Source: Terriglobales bacterium
GTDB lineage: Bacteria > Acidobacteriota > Terriglobia > Terriglobales > Acidobacteriaceae
DNA length: 64,000 bases
Direction of reading: 5' to 3'
Assembly: GCA_035651995.1 (NCBI GenBank)
Contig: DASRER010000022.1
Span: 124,001 to 188,000 of the forward strand
In this document: piece after piece, positions 27,471-36,204 of the stretch
Position numbering within the stretch: position 1 is the first letter of the stretch
Layout of the letters: every line of letters begins with the position of its first letter
Position numbers and translations under genes: made by a program
Notes under the pieces: generated by a model
Told to the model about the DNA's origin: nothing
Databases searched by the model: none
What the model saw: the letters and a program-made list of their open reading frames with translations, nothing else

Positions 27471-28685
27471 GTGGCCCTGACCTTGCAGAACATTTCAATC
27501 CTCGGTTCCACCGGCTCCATCGGACGCAGCACGCTGCGCATCGTCGAGTCCTATCCCGACCTCTTCCGCGTGGCCGCCCTTGCCGCCGGCAACAACGTGG
27601 ACGCCGCCTTCGAGCAGGCACTCTGCTGGCAGCCCAAACTTGTCTCCATGGCCACCGACGAGGCCGCCGCCGACCTGCGCCGCCGCCTTGCCGCCGAAAA
27701 CGCGAAGATCGAGGTCGCCTCCGGCAACGAAGGCGCCATCCGCGTTGCAACTCACGCCGACGCCGACTTTGTCGTCAGCGCCATCGTCGGCGTCGCCGGA
27801 CTCGAAGCTACGTACGAAGCGGTAAAAGCAGGGAAGACCGTTGGCCTGGCGAACAAAGAGTGCCTCGTCGCCGCCGGCGAGCTGCTCACCGAAGAAGCGC
27901 GCCGCCAGGGCAAGCCACTGCTGCCCATCGACAGCGAGCACAATGCCGTCCATCAGTGCATGCGCGGCGGACGCCTCAACGAAGTCGAGCGCGTTTGGCT
28001 CACCGCCTCCGGCGGGCCCTTCCTCAACACGCCGCGCTCCGAATTCGCCGGCATCACGGTCGAGCAGGCGCTCAACCACCCCACCTGGAAGATGGGCCGC
28101 CGCATCACCATCGACTCAGCCACTCTGATGAACAAAGGTTTCGAGGTCATTGAAGCCTGCCGGCTCTTCAACCTGCCGCCCAGCCGCGTCAGCGTCATCG
28201 TGCACCCGCAGTCCACCATTCATTCGCTGGTCGAGTTCCGTGACGGCAGCCTGCTGGCCCAGCTCTCGGTCACCGACATGCGCCTGCCCATCCTCTACGC
28301 GCTCACCTATCCCGAGCGCATCGAGTCGGACCTGCGCTTCGATGTCTCGAGCCTCCGCCGCCTGGACTTCTGCCCGCCCGATATGGAAAAGTTCCCCTGC
28401 CTCGCGCTGGCTTACGAGGCCGCCGAGGCCGGCGGCGCAAAAACCATCGCACTGAACGCTGCCGACGAGGTCGCCGTGGCCGGTTTCCTCGACGGCAGCA
28501 TTCGTTTTGACGACATTGCCCGCGTGGTCGGCGGCGTTTTACGTGAAACGGAAGCCCGCCACCCTGAATCTATTGATAAGGTGTTGGCAGCCGACGCGCA
28601 GGCGCGTCGCGCCGCTGCTGCTCACGTTCGCGAGCTCCGCCATTCCGACGCGCAGCCGGCCGCGGCCATCCGGCATCAGACTTAG
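27471..28685 (+). CDS. dxr: 1-deoxy-D-xylulose 5-phosphate reductoisomerase
   Basis: 404 residues from a GTG at 27471, which puts ISILGSTGSIGRSTL (the NADPH-binding loop) at the expected place; no ribosome site is seen, and a start further 5' cannot be excluded. GLANKECLVAAGE, PIDSEHNAVHQ (metal and substrate ligands) and WKMGRRITIDSATLMNKG are all present. It makes MEP, the first committed step of the non-mevalonate pathway. Confidence 0.93.
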   Translation: MALTLQNISILGSTGSIGRSTLRIVESYPDLFRVAALAAGNNVDAAFEQALCWQPKLVSMATDEAAADLRRRLAAENAKIEVASGNEGAIRVATHADADFVVSAIVGVAGLEATYEAVKAGKTVGLANKECLVAAGELLTEEARRQGKPLLPIDSEHNAVHQCMRGGRLNEVERVWLTASGGPFLNTPRSEFAGITVEQALNHPTWKMGRRITIDSATLMNKGFEVIEACRLFNLPPSRVSVIVHPQSTIHSLVEFRDGSLLAQLSVTDMRLPILYALTYPERIESDLRFDVSSLRRLDFCPPDMEKFPCLALAYEAAEAGGAKTIALNAADEVAVAGFLDGSIRFDDIARVVGGVLRETEARHPESIDKVLAADAQARRAAAAHVRELRHSDAQPAAAIRHQT

Positions 28686-28702
28686 GACGTATAAATATAG
28701 TT

Positions 28703-30040
28703 ATGTCGTTGGGTTCCTTTCTCACCAGCCTCGGAGCGGTAGCCGTCGTGCTCGGCGTGATGATCCTCGTCCACGAGTTCGGACACTATGCTGCCGCAAA
28801 ATTTTTTGGCGTTCGCGTCGAGCAGTTTGCTCTCGGCTTCGGCAAGCGTCTTTTCGGCTTCCGCAAGGGTGAAACCGACTACCGCGTGAACCTGCTGCCG
28901 CTGGGCGGGTACGTGAAGATGAGCGGTGAGAATCCGCTCGACACGCCCACCGGCGACCCGCGCGAATTCCTCTCGCACCCGCGCTGGCACCGCTTCATCA
29001 TCGCGATCGCCGGCCCGGCCATGAACATCCTGCTCGCCATCGGCCTGCTCACCGGCATCTACATGGTGCGCTACGAGCACGCCGCCTACATGGACCAGCC
29101 CGCCGTCGTCGGCTGGGTGCAGGACAACTCGCCCGCCCAGAAGGCCGGCATCCAGGCAGGCGACCGCATCGTTCGCATTGACAACCTGCTAAACCCCACC
29201 TGGGAGGACGCGCTCTACAAGATTCTTCTCAGTCCGAATCAGCCGCTCGACATCGCCGTCGAGCGCGGCAGCCAGGTGCTGACCAAACGCGTGGTTCCTG
29301 AGAAAGTCGGCAAAGACGAGGTCGGTGACGCCGGCCTCGAGCCCGAGCAGGTCATCAACATCAGCGCCGTCGAAGCCGGCATGCCCGCGGCCAAGGCCGG
29401 CATCGAGCCCGGCGACGAGCTGGTCTCCGTCGGCGACACACCCATTCACTCCGCGCAGGGCCTGATTCGTCGCTTGCAGGACAACGGCGCCAAGCCCATC
29501 GAAGTCCGCGTGCTGCGCGAAGGCCAGGAACGCGCCTTCACCGTCACGCCGGTGCTCGACAAGGAGCGCGGCGACGGCGCCTATCGCATCGGCGTCCTGC
29601 CCGGCTCGCGCATCCACGTGGACAAGCTGCCATTCCGCCAGGCGCTCTTGCGCTCGCTCCAGGAAAACAAGCGCAACTCGCTGCTGGTCTTCGAGCTCGT
29701 CCAGAAAATGATCCAGCGCAAGGTTTCGATGCGCCAGATGTCCGGGCCCATCGGCATCGCGCAGGCCTCCGGCGAAGCCGTCCGCCAGAAAGGCTGGACG
29801 CCGATCCTCACCCTGATGGCCATGATCAGCCTTCAGCTCGGCCTGTTTAATCTCTTCCCGATCCCGATCCTCGACGGCGGTGTCATTCTGCTGCTGATCC
29901 TGGAAGGCCTCATGCGCCGCGACATCAGCCTGACGGTCAAGGAGCGCATCTACAAAGCCGCGTTCGTCTTCCTTGTGCTCTTCGCCGTGCTGGTCATCTA
30001 CAACGACCTGACGAAAGCGATCCCAGCCCTCGGCGGCTGA
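28703..30040 (+). CDS. rseP: Site-2 metalloprotease RseP
   Basis: 445 residues, 17 bases after dxr. The zinc motif HEFGH lies in the first membrane helix (VLGVMILVHEFGHYAAAKF), and the third ligand Asp in NLFPIPILDGG in the C-terminal helix region. Two PDZ domains sit between (VVGWVQDNSPAQKAGIQAGD and AGMPAAKAGIEPGDEL). It cuts membrane-anchored anti-sigma factors and signal-peptide remnants, and could act on the anti-sigma protein at 23971. Confidence 0.92.
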   Translation: MSLGSFLTSLGAVAVVLGVMILVHEFGHYAAAKFFGVRVEQFALGFGKRLFGFRKGETDYRVNLLPLGGYVKMSGENPLDTPTGDPREFLSHPRWHRFIIAIAGPAMNILLAIGLLTGIYMVRYEHAAYMDQPAVVGWVQDNSPAQKAGIQAGDRIVRIDNLLNPTWEDALYKILLSPNQPLDIAVERGSQVLTKRVVPEKVGKDEVGDAGLEPEQVINISAVEAGMPAAKAGIEPGDELVSVGDTPIHSAQGLIRRLQDNGAKPIEVRVLREGQERAFTVTPVLDKERGDGAYRIGVLPGSRIHVDKLPFRQALLRSLQENKRNSLLVFELVQKMIQRKVSMRQMSGPIGIAQASGEAVRQKGWTPILTLMAMISLQLGLFNLFPIPILDGGVILLLILEGLMRRDISLTVKERIYKAAFVFLVLFAVLVIYNDLTKAIPALGG

Positions 30041-30049
30041 GAAGCGGCG

Positions 30050-30148
30050 TTGGGCATTTAGCACTTAGCACCTGGCCCCTGAACATTCGATTCCCCAACC
30101 AGGGCCTGTTTACGGCCAAACGCCAACCGTCAATTGCTAACTGCCGTT
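30050..30148. repeat. Heptad-armed hairpin H3 after rseP
   Basis: The left arm is TTGGGCA, TTTAGCA, CTTAGCA and two more units (30050-30084); the right arm GGCCAAA, CGCCAAC, CGTCAAT, TGCTAAC, TGCCGTT (30114-30148) is its inverted counterpart. A 29-base body lies between. Confidence 0.8.
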
Positions 30149-30182
30149 CGAGCCATCATCCTGCGCCACCGCATCGATCGGC

Positions 30183-30224
30183 CAAATCGCAAATCACCAA
30201 GTACAAATCACAAACAACAAAAAT
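30183..30224. repeat. Six-unit AT-rich heptad array
   Basis: Units CAAATCG, CAAATCA, CCAAGTA, CAAATCA, CAAACAA, CAAAAAT are in exact register and end at the first base of the terminator stem. The A-rich end supplies the reverse-strand T-run for that terminator. Confidence 0.85.
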
Positions 30225-30248
30225 GCCGGGGCTTTCGCCCCGGCTTTT
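30225..30248. terminator. Bidirectional Rho-independent terminator
   Basis: Perfect stem GCCGGGGC-TTTC-GCCCCGGC followed by TTTT on + and preceded by an A-run for -. It separates rseP from the convergent XRE-type gene. Confidence 0.92.
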
Positions 30249-30275
30249 CCCCAAATGCAAGTGTTGCCGCAGTGC

Positions 30276-30812
30276 TTACGAGGTTCTGCGCGGATGTATC
30301 GTCAGGTCGCGCACCTGTCCCAGGATGCTCGACCATTGCATGCCGTTCAGCTTGCTCACGAACGGGACCAGCTCGGCAATAAACTCGTCGGTCATCAGGT
30401 CGCGGATCTCTTCTTCGCGCGTGCGCGCGCCGCCCTTCAGCAGGTCGGGCACGCCCACCTCCAGCGCCTTCGCCAGCCGCTCCAGCGACGACAACGTTGG
30501 CGTCGCCTTGTCGTTCTCGATCTTCGAGACGTAGGTGCGCGGCACGTTCATGCGCATCGCCAGTTGCCGCTGGCTCATGCCGTTGCGCTGCCGCAGCGTG
30601 CGGATCGCCACCGCGATCTGCAAATGTCCCGGCAGGTTCGCATGGCTCGCCGGTTGTGGCTCCGGCGCCGCCGCCACCGGCTGCGGCTCCTCAGGATCGA
30701 GCGAAGTGCGGCACTTGCGGCAAAGATTGTTGTTGGTACGGAACTGGACGAGCTGACAACGATCGCATCTCACCACTTCCCGTGAATCTACGGGTGCGAG
30801 TGTCGTGGCCAT
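30276..30812 (-). CDS. Zinc-ribbon plus XRE-type HTH regulator
   Basis: 178 residues. The N-terminus is a short zinc ribbon: CDRCQLVQFRTNNNLCRKC. A Pro/Ala-rich linker (about 42-62) leads to an HTH_3 domain at about 70-125 (IRTLRQRNGMSQRQLAMRM, YVSKIENDKATPTLSSLERL). A further 50-residue tail follows. The fusion of a C4 ribbon with a Cro/CI HTH is unusual; it may bind DNA through both. It faces rseP across a terminator. Upstream (30813-31079) I see no gene. Confidence 0.82.
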   Translation of the reverse strand: MATTLAPVDSREVVRCDRCQLVQFRTNNNLCRKCRTSLDPEEPQPVAAAPEPQPASHANLPGHLQIAVAIRTLRQRNGMSQRQLAMRMNVPRTYVSKIENDKATPTLSSLERLAKALEVGVPDLLKGGARTREEEIRDLMTDEFIAELVPFVSKLNGMQWSSILGQVRDLTIHPRRTS

Positions 30813-31079
30813 CTAGGTTGTGCGAGATGCCAGAGCGAGCATCCACTTCACGGCCCAGAAACTGCTACCGCCACTGTGACAAAAGATTGCCGCCGCCGGA
30901 CATGGCTTGGCCGGCAAGCAGGGACAATCTGCTGCAATTCGCCCCCTGTGTCAAGGTATTTTTAGGAGGAAAACCCGATAACGCTCCACGAATGGTCCCA
31001 AGAAAACCGGCGAAACAACGGAGAAAACCGGAATCGGATTCGGACCGCTCCTCCTGTTTACTTTCTTGAGTACCGGGAC

Positions 31080-31231
31080 TTGGCATTTAGCGGTCAGCAC
31101 CGGACGTTTCTCTTCGTGCCCTTCGCGCGTCCTTGGTGTCCTGTGCGAAACGCTTTTGATCTCGCGTGCGCCGCCATGGAAGCCAATGGCCACATGCCCG
31201 CCCGTAAACTGTAAACTGTGAACTGTGAACT
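31080..31231. repeat. Composite repeat: heptad arm H4, B tract, heptad arm A4
   Basis: H4 is TTGGCAT, TTAGCGG, TCAGCAC (31080-31100). A B tract with CTTCGTGCC follows and ends TGTGCGAAACGCTTTTGA, matching the end of the B tract at 16960. Four perfect units, GTAAACT twice and GTGAACT twice, fill 31204-31231 and include the GTG start of the HD gene. Confidence 0.8.
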
Positions 31232-31809
31232 CGCGCTCCCGTACTGACGCTTGGCGCCTCCTCACCGAATTCACCGCCTCCGAGAGCCTGCGCAAGCACG
31301 CCCTCGCCGTCGAAGCGTGCATGCGCGCCTATGCCCGCAAGCTCGATCCCGCCAACGAGGAAACCTGGGCCATCACCGGCCTCCTGCACGACTTCGACTA
31401 CGAGAAGTATCCCACTCCGGCCGAGCATCCCTTCGTGGGAAACAAGATCCTCGAAGAGCGCGGCTACTCCGAAGAAATCCGCCGCGCCATCCTCTCCCAC
31501 GCCGAGTACTCTGGCGTCCCGCGCCAGACGCCCATGGAGCACGCCCTCTTCGCCTGCGACGAGCTCGCCGGCTTCATCACCGCCACCGCCCTGGTCAAGC
31601 CTGGCAAGTCGCTCGCTGAAGTTGAGGCGCCCTCGGTGCGAAAGAAGATGAAAGATAAAGCCTTCGCCCGCAGCGTTAGCCGCGACGACATCATCAGGGG
31701 CGCGCAGGAACTCGGCGTCGATCTCGAGCAGCATATCGCCTTCTGCATCGACGCGATGAAAACCATCGCCGCCGACCTCGGCCTCGCCGGCGCCGCTGCG
31801 GCGGGCTAG
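31225..31809 (+). CDS. HD-domain phosphohydrolase
   Basis: 194 residues as drawn, but the GTG start is part of a heptad array, so the real start may lie a little downstream. HD-fold residues are HALAVEA (first His), LLHDFDYEK (HD pair), HPFVGNKIL and ILSHAEYSG. The sequence is close to the small HDIG family annotated as predicted hydrolases or phosphohydrolases. The nucleotide or signal it acts on is unknown. It is followed in convergent orientation by hutH with 13 bases between stops. Confidence 0.8.
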   Translation: MNSRSRTDAWRLLTEFTASESLRKHALAVEACMRAYARKLDPANEETWAITGLLHDFDYEKYPTPAEHPFVGNKILEERGYSEEIRRAILSHAEYSGVPRQTPMEHALFACDELAGFITATALVKPGKSLAEVEAPSVRKKMKDKAFARSVSRDDIIRGAQELGVDLEQHIAFCIDAMKTIAADLGLAGAAAAG

Positions 31810-31822
31810 GTCGCCGCAGCAC

Positions 31823-33433
31823 CTACTCCAGTAACGCAGCCAGCCTGCCGCTCTTCACCAGCTCGCCGACCGCCGCAAACTCGCCCGCCAGCACGCGGTC
31901 ATTATCGAGAACGGGCGAGACGCTGCGGATCGCCGCCACCGCCGCCTGCCCGCGCTTCGATGGCAGCAGCGGCTTCAGGAATTCCAGCCCCTGCGCCGCC
32001 GCAATCGCCTCGATCGCGAGCACAGCGCGCGTGTTCGCCAGAACACGCTTCAGCTTTAGCGCGGCTGCCATTCCCATCGAGACGTAATCTTCTTTGTTGC
32101 CGCTGGTCGTGATCGAATCCACCGACGCGGCGTGTGCCAGCACTTTGTTCTCACTGGCCAGCGCCGCCGCCGTCACCTGCGCCATCATCAGCCCGGAGTT
32201 CAGCCCGGCATCGGCCGCCAAAAACGGCGGCAGCCCTTCGTTCAGGGCCGGGTTCACCAGCCGCTCGATGCGCCGCTCCGAGATCCCGCCCAGCGACGTC
32301 AGCGCGATGGCCATGTAGTCGAGCGCGAACGCCAGCGGCTCGCCGTGAAAATTTCCCCCGCTCAGGATTTCGCCCGCCGTCTGGCCACCGGCTTCAAAGT
32401 CCACCTTCGGCGCGCCCACTTTTTTCTTCGGCGGAAACACCAGCGGATTGTCCACCGCCGCGTTCATCTCGATCTCGAACACCTGCCGCGCGAACGCCAG
32501 CGTGTCACGCACCGCGCCGTGCACCTGGGGGATGCAGCGCAGCGAGTACGCGTCCTGCACGCGGGCGCAGTCGCGATGCGACTCGCGAATCCGGCTGCCC
32601 TCCACCATGCGGCGCAGGTTCTCCGCTACCTGCTGCTGCCCGGGGTGCGGCCGCGCCGCATGGATGCGCGGATCGAACGCCACGTCAGTCCCGCGCAGTG
32701 CGTCCAGCGACAGCGACGCAATCACGTCCGCACTGTCCGCTAATGTCTCGGCCGCCAGCAGCGCCAGCAGTCCGACGGCGAGCATCGCCTGCGTGCCGTT
32801 GATGAGGCTGATCGCTTCCTTGGCTTCCAGCGCCAGAGTTTTCACCTGCGCCCGGCGCATCGCCTCGCCGCCCGGCATGCGCGCGCCTTCGCCCGATTCG
32901 CCCGCCCGCCGCGCCCGCTTCGCCTTCGAAGTGGTCAGGTAAACCGCTTCACCCTCGCCGATCAGCACCAGCGCCAGGTGCGCCAGCGGCGCCAGGTCGC
33001 CGCTTGCCCCCACGCTCCCCTGCGACGGAATCACCGGATGCACGCCGCGGTTCAGCATCTCGCACAGCGTGTTGATCACCTCCGGCCGCACGCCGCTGAA
33101 TCCCTTGGCCAGCGAATTGGCGCGCAGCAGCATCATGGCGCGCGTCTCTGCGATGGTCAGCGGCTCGCCCACGCCGGTGGCGTGCGAGCGCAGCAGGTTG
33201 ACCTGAAGCTCGCGAATCTGCTCCGGCGGAATGCGCACGTCCGCCAGCCTGCCCACTCCGGTATTGACCCCGTACGCCGGCCGCTCATCATCCACGCGTT
33301 CTTCCACGACTTCGCGCGCCCGCTCAACCGCCTCGCGCGCCTCCGGCTCCAGCAGCACAGGACGCCGCTCGTACACCACCTCGCGCAGCTCGTCCACCGT
33401 GAGCGTGTTGCCGTTGATGTGCAGTGCCTGCAT
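31823..33433 (-). CDS. hutH: Histidine ammonia-lyase
   Basis: 536 residues. The MIO prosthetic group precursor triplet Ala-Ser-Gly is in SVGASGDLAPLAH; other conserved parts are YGVNTGVGRLADV and FHGEPLAFALDYMA. The active-site tyrosine is the Y of VNTGVG context. It deaminates L-histidine to urocanate. The protein is about 25 residues longer than typical because of an insert at about 195-215 (TSKAKRARRAGESGEG) not present in most relatives. The rest of the hut pathway is not in the window; phenylalanine/tyrosine ammonia-lyase is less likely by length. Confidence 0.9.
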   Translation of the reverse strand: MQALHINGNTLTVDELREVVYERRPVLLEPEAREAVERAREVVEERVDDERPAYGVNTGVGRLADVRIPPEQIRELQVNLLRSHATGVGEPLTIAETRAMMLLRANSLAKGFSGVRPEVINTLCEMLNRGVHPVIPSQGSVGASGDLAPLAHLALVLIGEGEAVYLTTSKAKRARRAGESGEGARMPGGEAMRRAQVKTLALEAKEAISLINGTQAMLAVGLLALLAAETLADSADVIASLSLDALRGTDVAFDPRIHAARPHPGQQQVAENLRRMVEGSRIRESHRDCARVQDAYSLRCIPQVHGAVRDTLAFARQVFEIEMNAAVDNPLVFPPKKKVGAPKVDFEAGGQTAGEILSGGNFHGEPLAFALDYMAIALTSLGGISERRIERLVNPALNEGLPPFLAADAGLNSGLMMAQVTAAALASENKVLAHAASVDSITTSGNKEDYVSMGMAAALKLKRVLANTRAVLAIEAIAAAQGLEFLKPLLPSKRGQAAVAAIRSVSPVLDNDRVLAGEFAAVGELVKSGRLAALLE

Positions 33434-33447
33434 AAGTCAATTACGCC

Positions 33448-33498
33448 AGGGAGGACGCCGGGGACACAGAGGAATGACCTTGCCTCCGCGTCCTCCCT
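33448..33498. repeat. 11-bp perfect inverted repeat upstream of hutH
   Basis: AGGGAGGACGC (33448-33458) matches GCGTCCTCCCT (33488-33498), with GGGGACACAGAGGAA in the loop, a phrase also found in repeat B at 44490. The repeat fills most of the 69 bases between the thioesterase stop and the hutH start. Confidence 0.7.
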
Positions 33499-33502
33499 AT
33501 CT

Positions 33503-33913
33503 TCATTTGTCCATCGCTCGCCGGAACGCGGTCGCGTACTTCTCCGGCAGCTCGCGCCGCCGGAACTCAGCATCGGTCACGATGTGCGTCGTCTCGCCCT
33601 CGGCCAGCAGGGTGCCGTCGCTCACGCGCACCAGCACGTACCCAAAGTGGACCAGCGCTCCGCGCAGATTCCGGATTTCGGTCCGCACCACCAGTTCGTC
33701 GTCATATCGTGCCGGCGCTTTGTACCGGCAGCGCGCGTCGGCCACCGCGATGTAGCAGTTGTCCTCGCGCTCCATGTCGCGATACGCGAACCCAAGCTGG
33801 CGAAACAGCTCCACCCGCCCGACTTCAAACCATACAAAGTAATTGGAGTGATACGCCACGCCCATCTGGTCGGTCTCGGCATAGCGCACTCTGAACCGAG
33901 TTTCGTTGATCAA
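33503..33913 (-). CDS. Acyl-CoA thioesterase, YbgC/4HBT type
   Basis: 136 residues from a TTG start. The hot-dog core is evident: RVRYAETDQMGVAYHSNYFVWFEVGR, with Asp in ETDQMG as the catalytic residue of the 4-hydroxybenzoyl-CoA thioesterase family, then the strands VADARCRYKAPARYDDELVV. It hydrolyses short or medium acyl-CoA. It lies downstream of the acyl-CoA catabolic genes on the same strand, so it may release CoA from pathway intermediates; a Tol-Pal-associated role as in YbgC is an alternative. Confidence 0.85.
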   Translation of the reverse strand: MINETRFRVRYAETDQMGVAYHSNYFVWFEVGRVELFRQLGFAYRDMEREDNCYIAVADARCRYKAPARYDDELVVRTEIRNLRGALVHFGYVLVRVSDGTLLAEGETTHIVTDAEFRRRELPEKYATAFRRAMDK

Positions 33914-34002
33914 TTCAGCTCACCGCAGACCAAGATTGAGTCCTGCTCTTGAAACATAACCGACGATCGCACGACTGCGTCACTCCCCTATGGCCTTTGC
34001 GC

Positions 34003-34092
34003 AACCTCGGTGTCCTTCGTCTGGACCGAATCCTGCCCGCGACGAGCACGGACCTCGACGGCCCAAATGCCAACTGCTAAGTGCCAATTGCG
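34003..34092. repeat. Composite repeat B+H, copy 3
   Basis: GGTGTCCTTCGTCTGGACC, a spacer GCGACGAGCACGGACCTCG, then four heptads AAATGCC, AACTGCT, AAGTGCC, AATTGCG (34065-34092). The spacer resembles that of copy 1 and of the element at 60618. It ends 4 bases from the enoyl-CoA hydratase stop. Confidence 0.78.
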
Positions 34093-34096
34093 GGGT

Positions 34097-34888
34097 TTAT
34101 TTGCCCGTCCACTTCGGCTTGCGCTTCTCCAGAAACGACGCGATCCCTTCGCGGAAGTCTGCGGTCGTGCGGATGCGCGCGTTCTCTTCCACCGCGTCGG
34201 CGATCTGCCGGTCGAGTTGCTCGCGGATGAAGCCGTTGATCAGCCTCTTCGTCGCCCGCACCGACGAGGGCGAGTTCTCCATGATCTGCGCCGCCAGCGC
34301 CTTCGCCCGCGGCATCAGTTCCTCCGGCGCTACGACTTCGTTCACCAGCCCATACCGATGCGCCTCGGCCGCGTCGAACAGCCGCCCGGCCATCAGCAGG
34401 TCGCGCGCGATTTTGTGTCCCACCTGCATCACCAGGAACGACGACACGATCGCCGGAACGAACCCGATCCGCACCTCGGTGTACCCGAACTTCGCTTCCG
34501 GCACCGCCAGCGTGAAGTCGCACATGGTCGCGATCCCCGTGCCGCCGGCGATGGCCGCGCCATTCACCGCCGCGATTGTGGGCAGTGGAAATTCGTAAAT
34601 CCGCCGGAACAGCCGCGCCATCGCCGCCGAGTCTTTCACGTTCTCATCATGCGTCTTGCCCACCAGCGCCTTCAGGTTCTCCAGGTCGAGCCCCGCGCAA
34701 AACGCCTTGCCCGCCCCTGTCACGATCAGCACCTGCGCCGTGCTGCCGGCAACTTCGTCAAGCGCACGCATCAATTCGTCGACCAGCTCAAAGCTCACCG
34801 CATTGCGCTTGTCCGGACGATTCAGCGTGAGCGTCGCCACGCCCGCATCCTCCGCCAGCAGCACAGTTTTGAACGTAGAGAACTCCAT
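34097..34888 (-). CDS. Enoyl-CoA hydratase/isomerase, probable methylglutaconyl-CoA hydratase
   Basis: 263 residues from ATG 34888; the 27-codon longer frame is repeat-derived. Oxyanion-hole segments are AFCAGLDLENL and AAIAGGTGIATMCD; both catalytic glutamates are in VPEAKFGYTEVRIG. It lies directly downstream of HMG-CoA lyase and the carboxyltransferase, so hydration of 3-methylglutaconyl-CoA to HMG-CoA in leucine breakdown is the most economical role. The ribosome site GAAGGA is supplied by the B repeat next to the start. Confidence 0.83.
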   Translation of the reverse strand: MEFSTFKTVLLAEDAGVATLTLNRPDKRNAVSFELVDELMRALDEVAGSTAQVLIVTGAGKAFCAGLDLENLKALVGKTHDENVKDSAAMARLFRRIYEFPLPTIAAVNGAAIAGGTGIATMCDFTLAVPEAKFGYTEVRIGFVPAIVSSFLVMQVGHKIARDLLMAGRLFDAAEAHRYGLVNEVVAPEELMPRAKALAAQIMENSPSSVRATKRLINGFIREQLDRQIADAVEENARIRTTADFREGIASFLEKRKPKWTGK

Positions 34889-34932
34889 TCCTTCGTGCCC
34901 TTTGTGTTCCCTGGTGTCCTTCGTGTTTAGGC
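34889..34932. repeat. B-type 9-base-period tract at the hydratase start
   Basis: CCTTCGTGCCC, CTTTGTGTTCCC and GTGTCCTTCGTG follow each other on the + strand; on the - strand this reads CACGAAGGA before the ATG. Between this tract and the HMG-CoA lyase stop nothing else is seen. Confidence 0.7.
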
Positions 34933-34989
34933 TCTCGATTTCGCTCTCGGTTTGGGCCAGCAGCCACAAGCCGGCAAGCCAGCAGCGTT

Positions 34990-35859
34990 TTACTGCACCG
35001 TCAGCCCCGCATACCGCTTTCCAATCTCATGCGACGCCAGCAGCACCGCGTCCAGCGGTTTCAAGGGCGGCAGCTTGGCGTCGCGCTGCTTGAGCGCCTC
35101 GAGCACGATTTCCGTGGGAATATTTCCCACCAGCTCGTCCTGCGCAAACGGACACCCGCCCAGCCCGCCGATCGCCGAATCGAACCTTCGCGCGCCCGCA
35201 TCGTATGCCGCCAGCACCTTCGCCGCCGCATCCTCGCGCCGGCTGTGCAGGTGGACGCCGATTTCCATCTCCTCATACCGCCCGATCACCGGTTTCACCA
35301 GCGCGCCAATCTGCTCCGCTGTCGCCACGCCCACCGTGTCCGCCAGCGATACCGCCGCGATGTCCATGTCTGCGATCAGTCCCACCGCCTCCGCGACTTC
35401 TTCCGCGTTCCACAAGTCGCCGTACGGATTCCCGAACGCCATGCTGATATACACCACCACATCGAGCCCGGCCTCATCGGCCTTCTTCTTGATCGCTTCC
35501 AGCACGTCGAGCGCCTGCTCCAGCGTCTGCTTCTGGTTCTGCTGCAGAAAAGTCGGCGACACCGAGTACGGGAATCCCAGCGTGCGCACCGCCTCGGTTG
35601 CAATCGCGCGGTCCGCTCCCTGCTCGTTCACCACGATCCCAATGATCTCCACGTCATCCGGCGGATCGAACCGCTCCAGCACTTCCTCCGAATCCGCCAT
35701 CTGCGGCACCGCGCGCGGCGCAACGAAACTCACGGCGTCAATGTGCTTGAATCCCGCGCTGATCAGCGCGCGCAGGTAGTCCGCCTTCAGCTGCGCCGGA
35801 ATCTGCGTCTTCAGTCCCTGCCACGCGTCCCGCGGACACTCGATCAGCTTCAAATCCAC
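34990..35859 (-). CDS. Hydroxymethylglutaryl-CoA lyase
   Basis: 289 residues. The family signature SAIGGLGGCPFAQ with the catalytic cysteine and metal ligand motif GVHLHSRRED are present, and the N-terminus IECPRDAWQGLK carries the RDGxQ-type loop, although with AW in place of the usual GL. It splits HMG-CoA to acetoacetate and acetyl-CoA, the last step of leucine catabolism. The start overlaps the remnant cupin by 10 bases, so it was probably translated coupled to that gene. Confidence 0.88.
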   Translation of the reverse strand: MDLKLIECPRDAWQGLKTQIPAQLKADYLRALISAGFKHIDAVSFVAPRAVPQMADSEEVLERFDPPDDVEIIGIVVNEQGADRAIATEAVRTLGFPYSVSPTFLQQNQKQTLEQALDVLEAIKKKADEAGLDVVVYISMAFGNPYGDLWNAEEVAEAVGLIADMDIAAVSLADTVGVATAEQIGALVKPVIGRYEEMEIGVHLHSRREDAAAKVLAAYDAGARRFDSAIGGLGGCPFAQDELVGNIPTEIVLEALKQRDAKLPPLKPLDAVLLASHEIGKRYAGLTVQ

Positions 35860-36155
35860 TGCAGTTGTTCCCGTGTATTTTCGTTGCGCACGTTGCCGGT
35901 GTTCAGCGTGCTCTTGGGTTCGAACAGCACAACGTGTACTTCCTCATCCGACATCGGCATGTGCTCAGTCGCGCGCGGAATGATCACGAACTCGCCCGGC
36001 CGGATTGTCAGCTCGCGCTCGCCGCCCGCCTCGCGCACCTTGATGCGCAGCACGCCTTTCACCACCAGGAACATCTCGTCTGCACGCTCATGCTGGTGCC
36101 AGACGAACGTGCCCTCGACTTGGTGACCTTCACGTGCATGTCGTTCACTTCGCCG
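35850..36155 (-). pseudogene. Cupin protein, N-terminus lost and frameshifted
   Basis: The C-terminal 90 codons encode a clear small cupin: VEGTFVWHQHERADEMFLV, then REAGGERELTIRPGEFVIIP and a tail ending REQLQWI. Family members begin about 20-25 residues before GE-x-ND-x-HVK. Here EVNDMHVKVTK is readable at 36148-36121 but one frame off; restoring a single G near 36120 joins it as VTK-VEG. Upstream of that, the sequence stops being cupin-like exactly where a heptad array begins (36156). The gene has therefore lost its 5' end and shifted. The GTG/ATG at 36148/36139 could still start a short product in the wrong frame. Confidence 0.6.
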
Positions 36156-36204
36156 AACTGAGAACCGAGAACTGACAACTGGCAACCGGCAACTGACAAC
36201 TACG
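36156..36204. repeat. Seven-unit heptad array
   Basis: AACTGAG, AACCGAG, AACTGAC, AACTGGC and three more units run without interruption. The array bridges the end of the carboxyltransferase gene (stop at 36200) and the broken 5' end of the cupin gene. Confidence 0.9.

Noticed and set aside
36156-36204. CRISPR-like array
   Set aside because: Units are 7 bases and contiguous, without spacers of constant length; no cas gene in the window.
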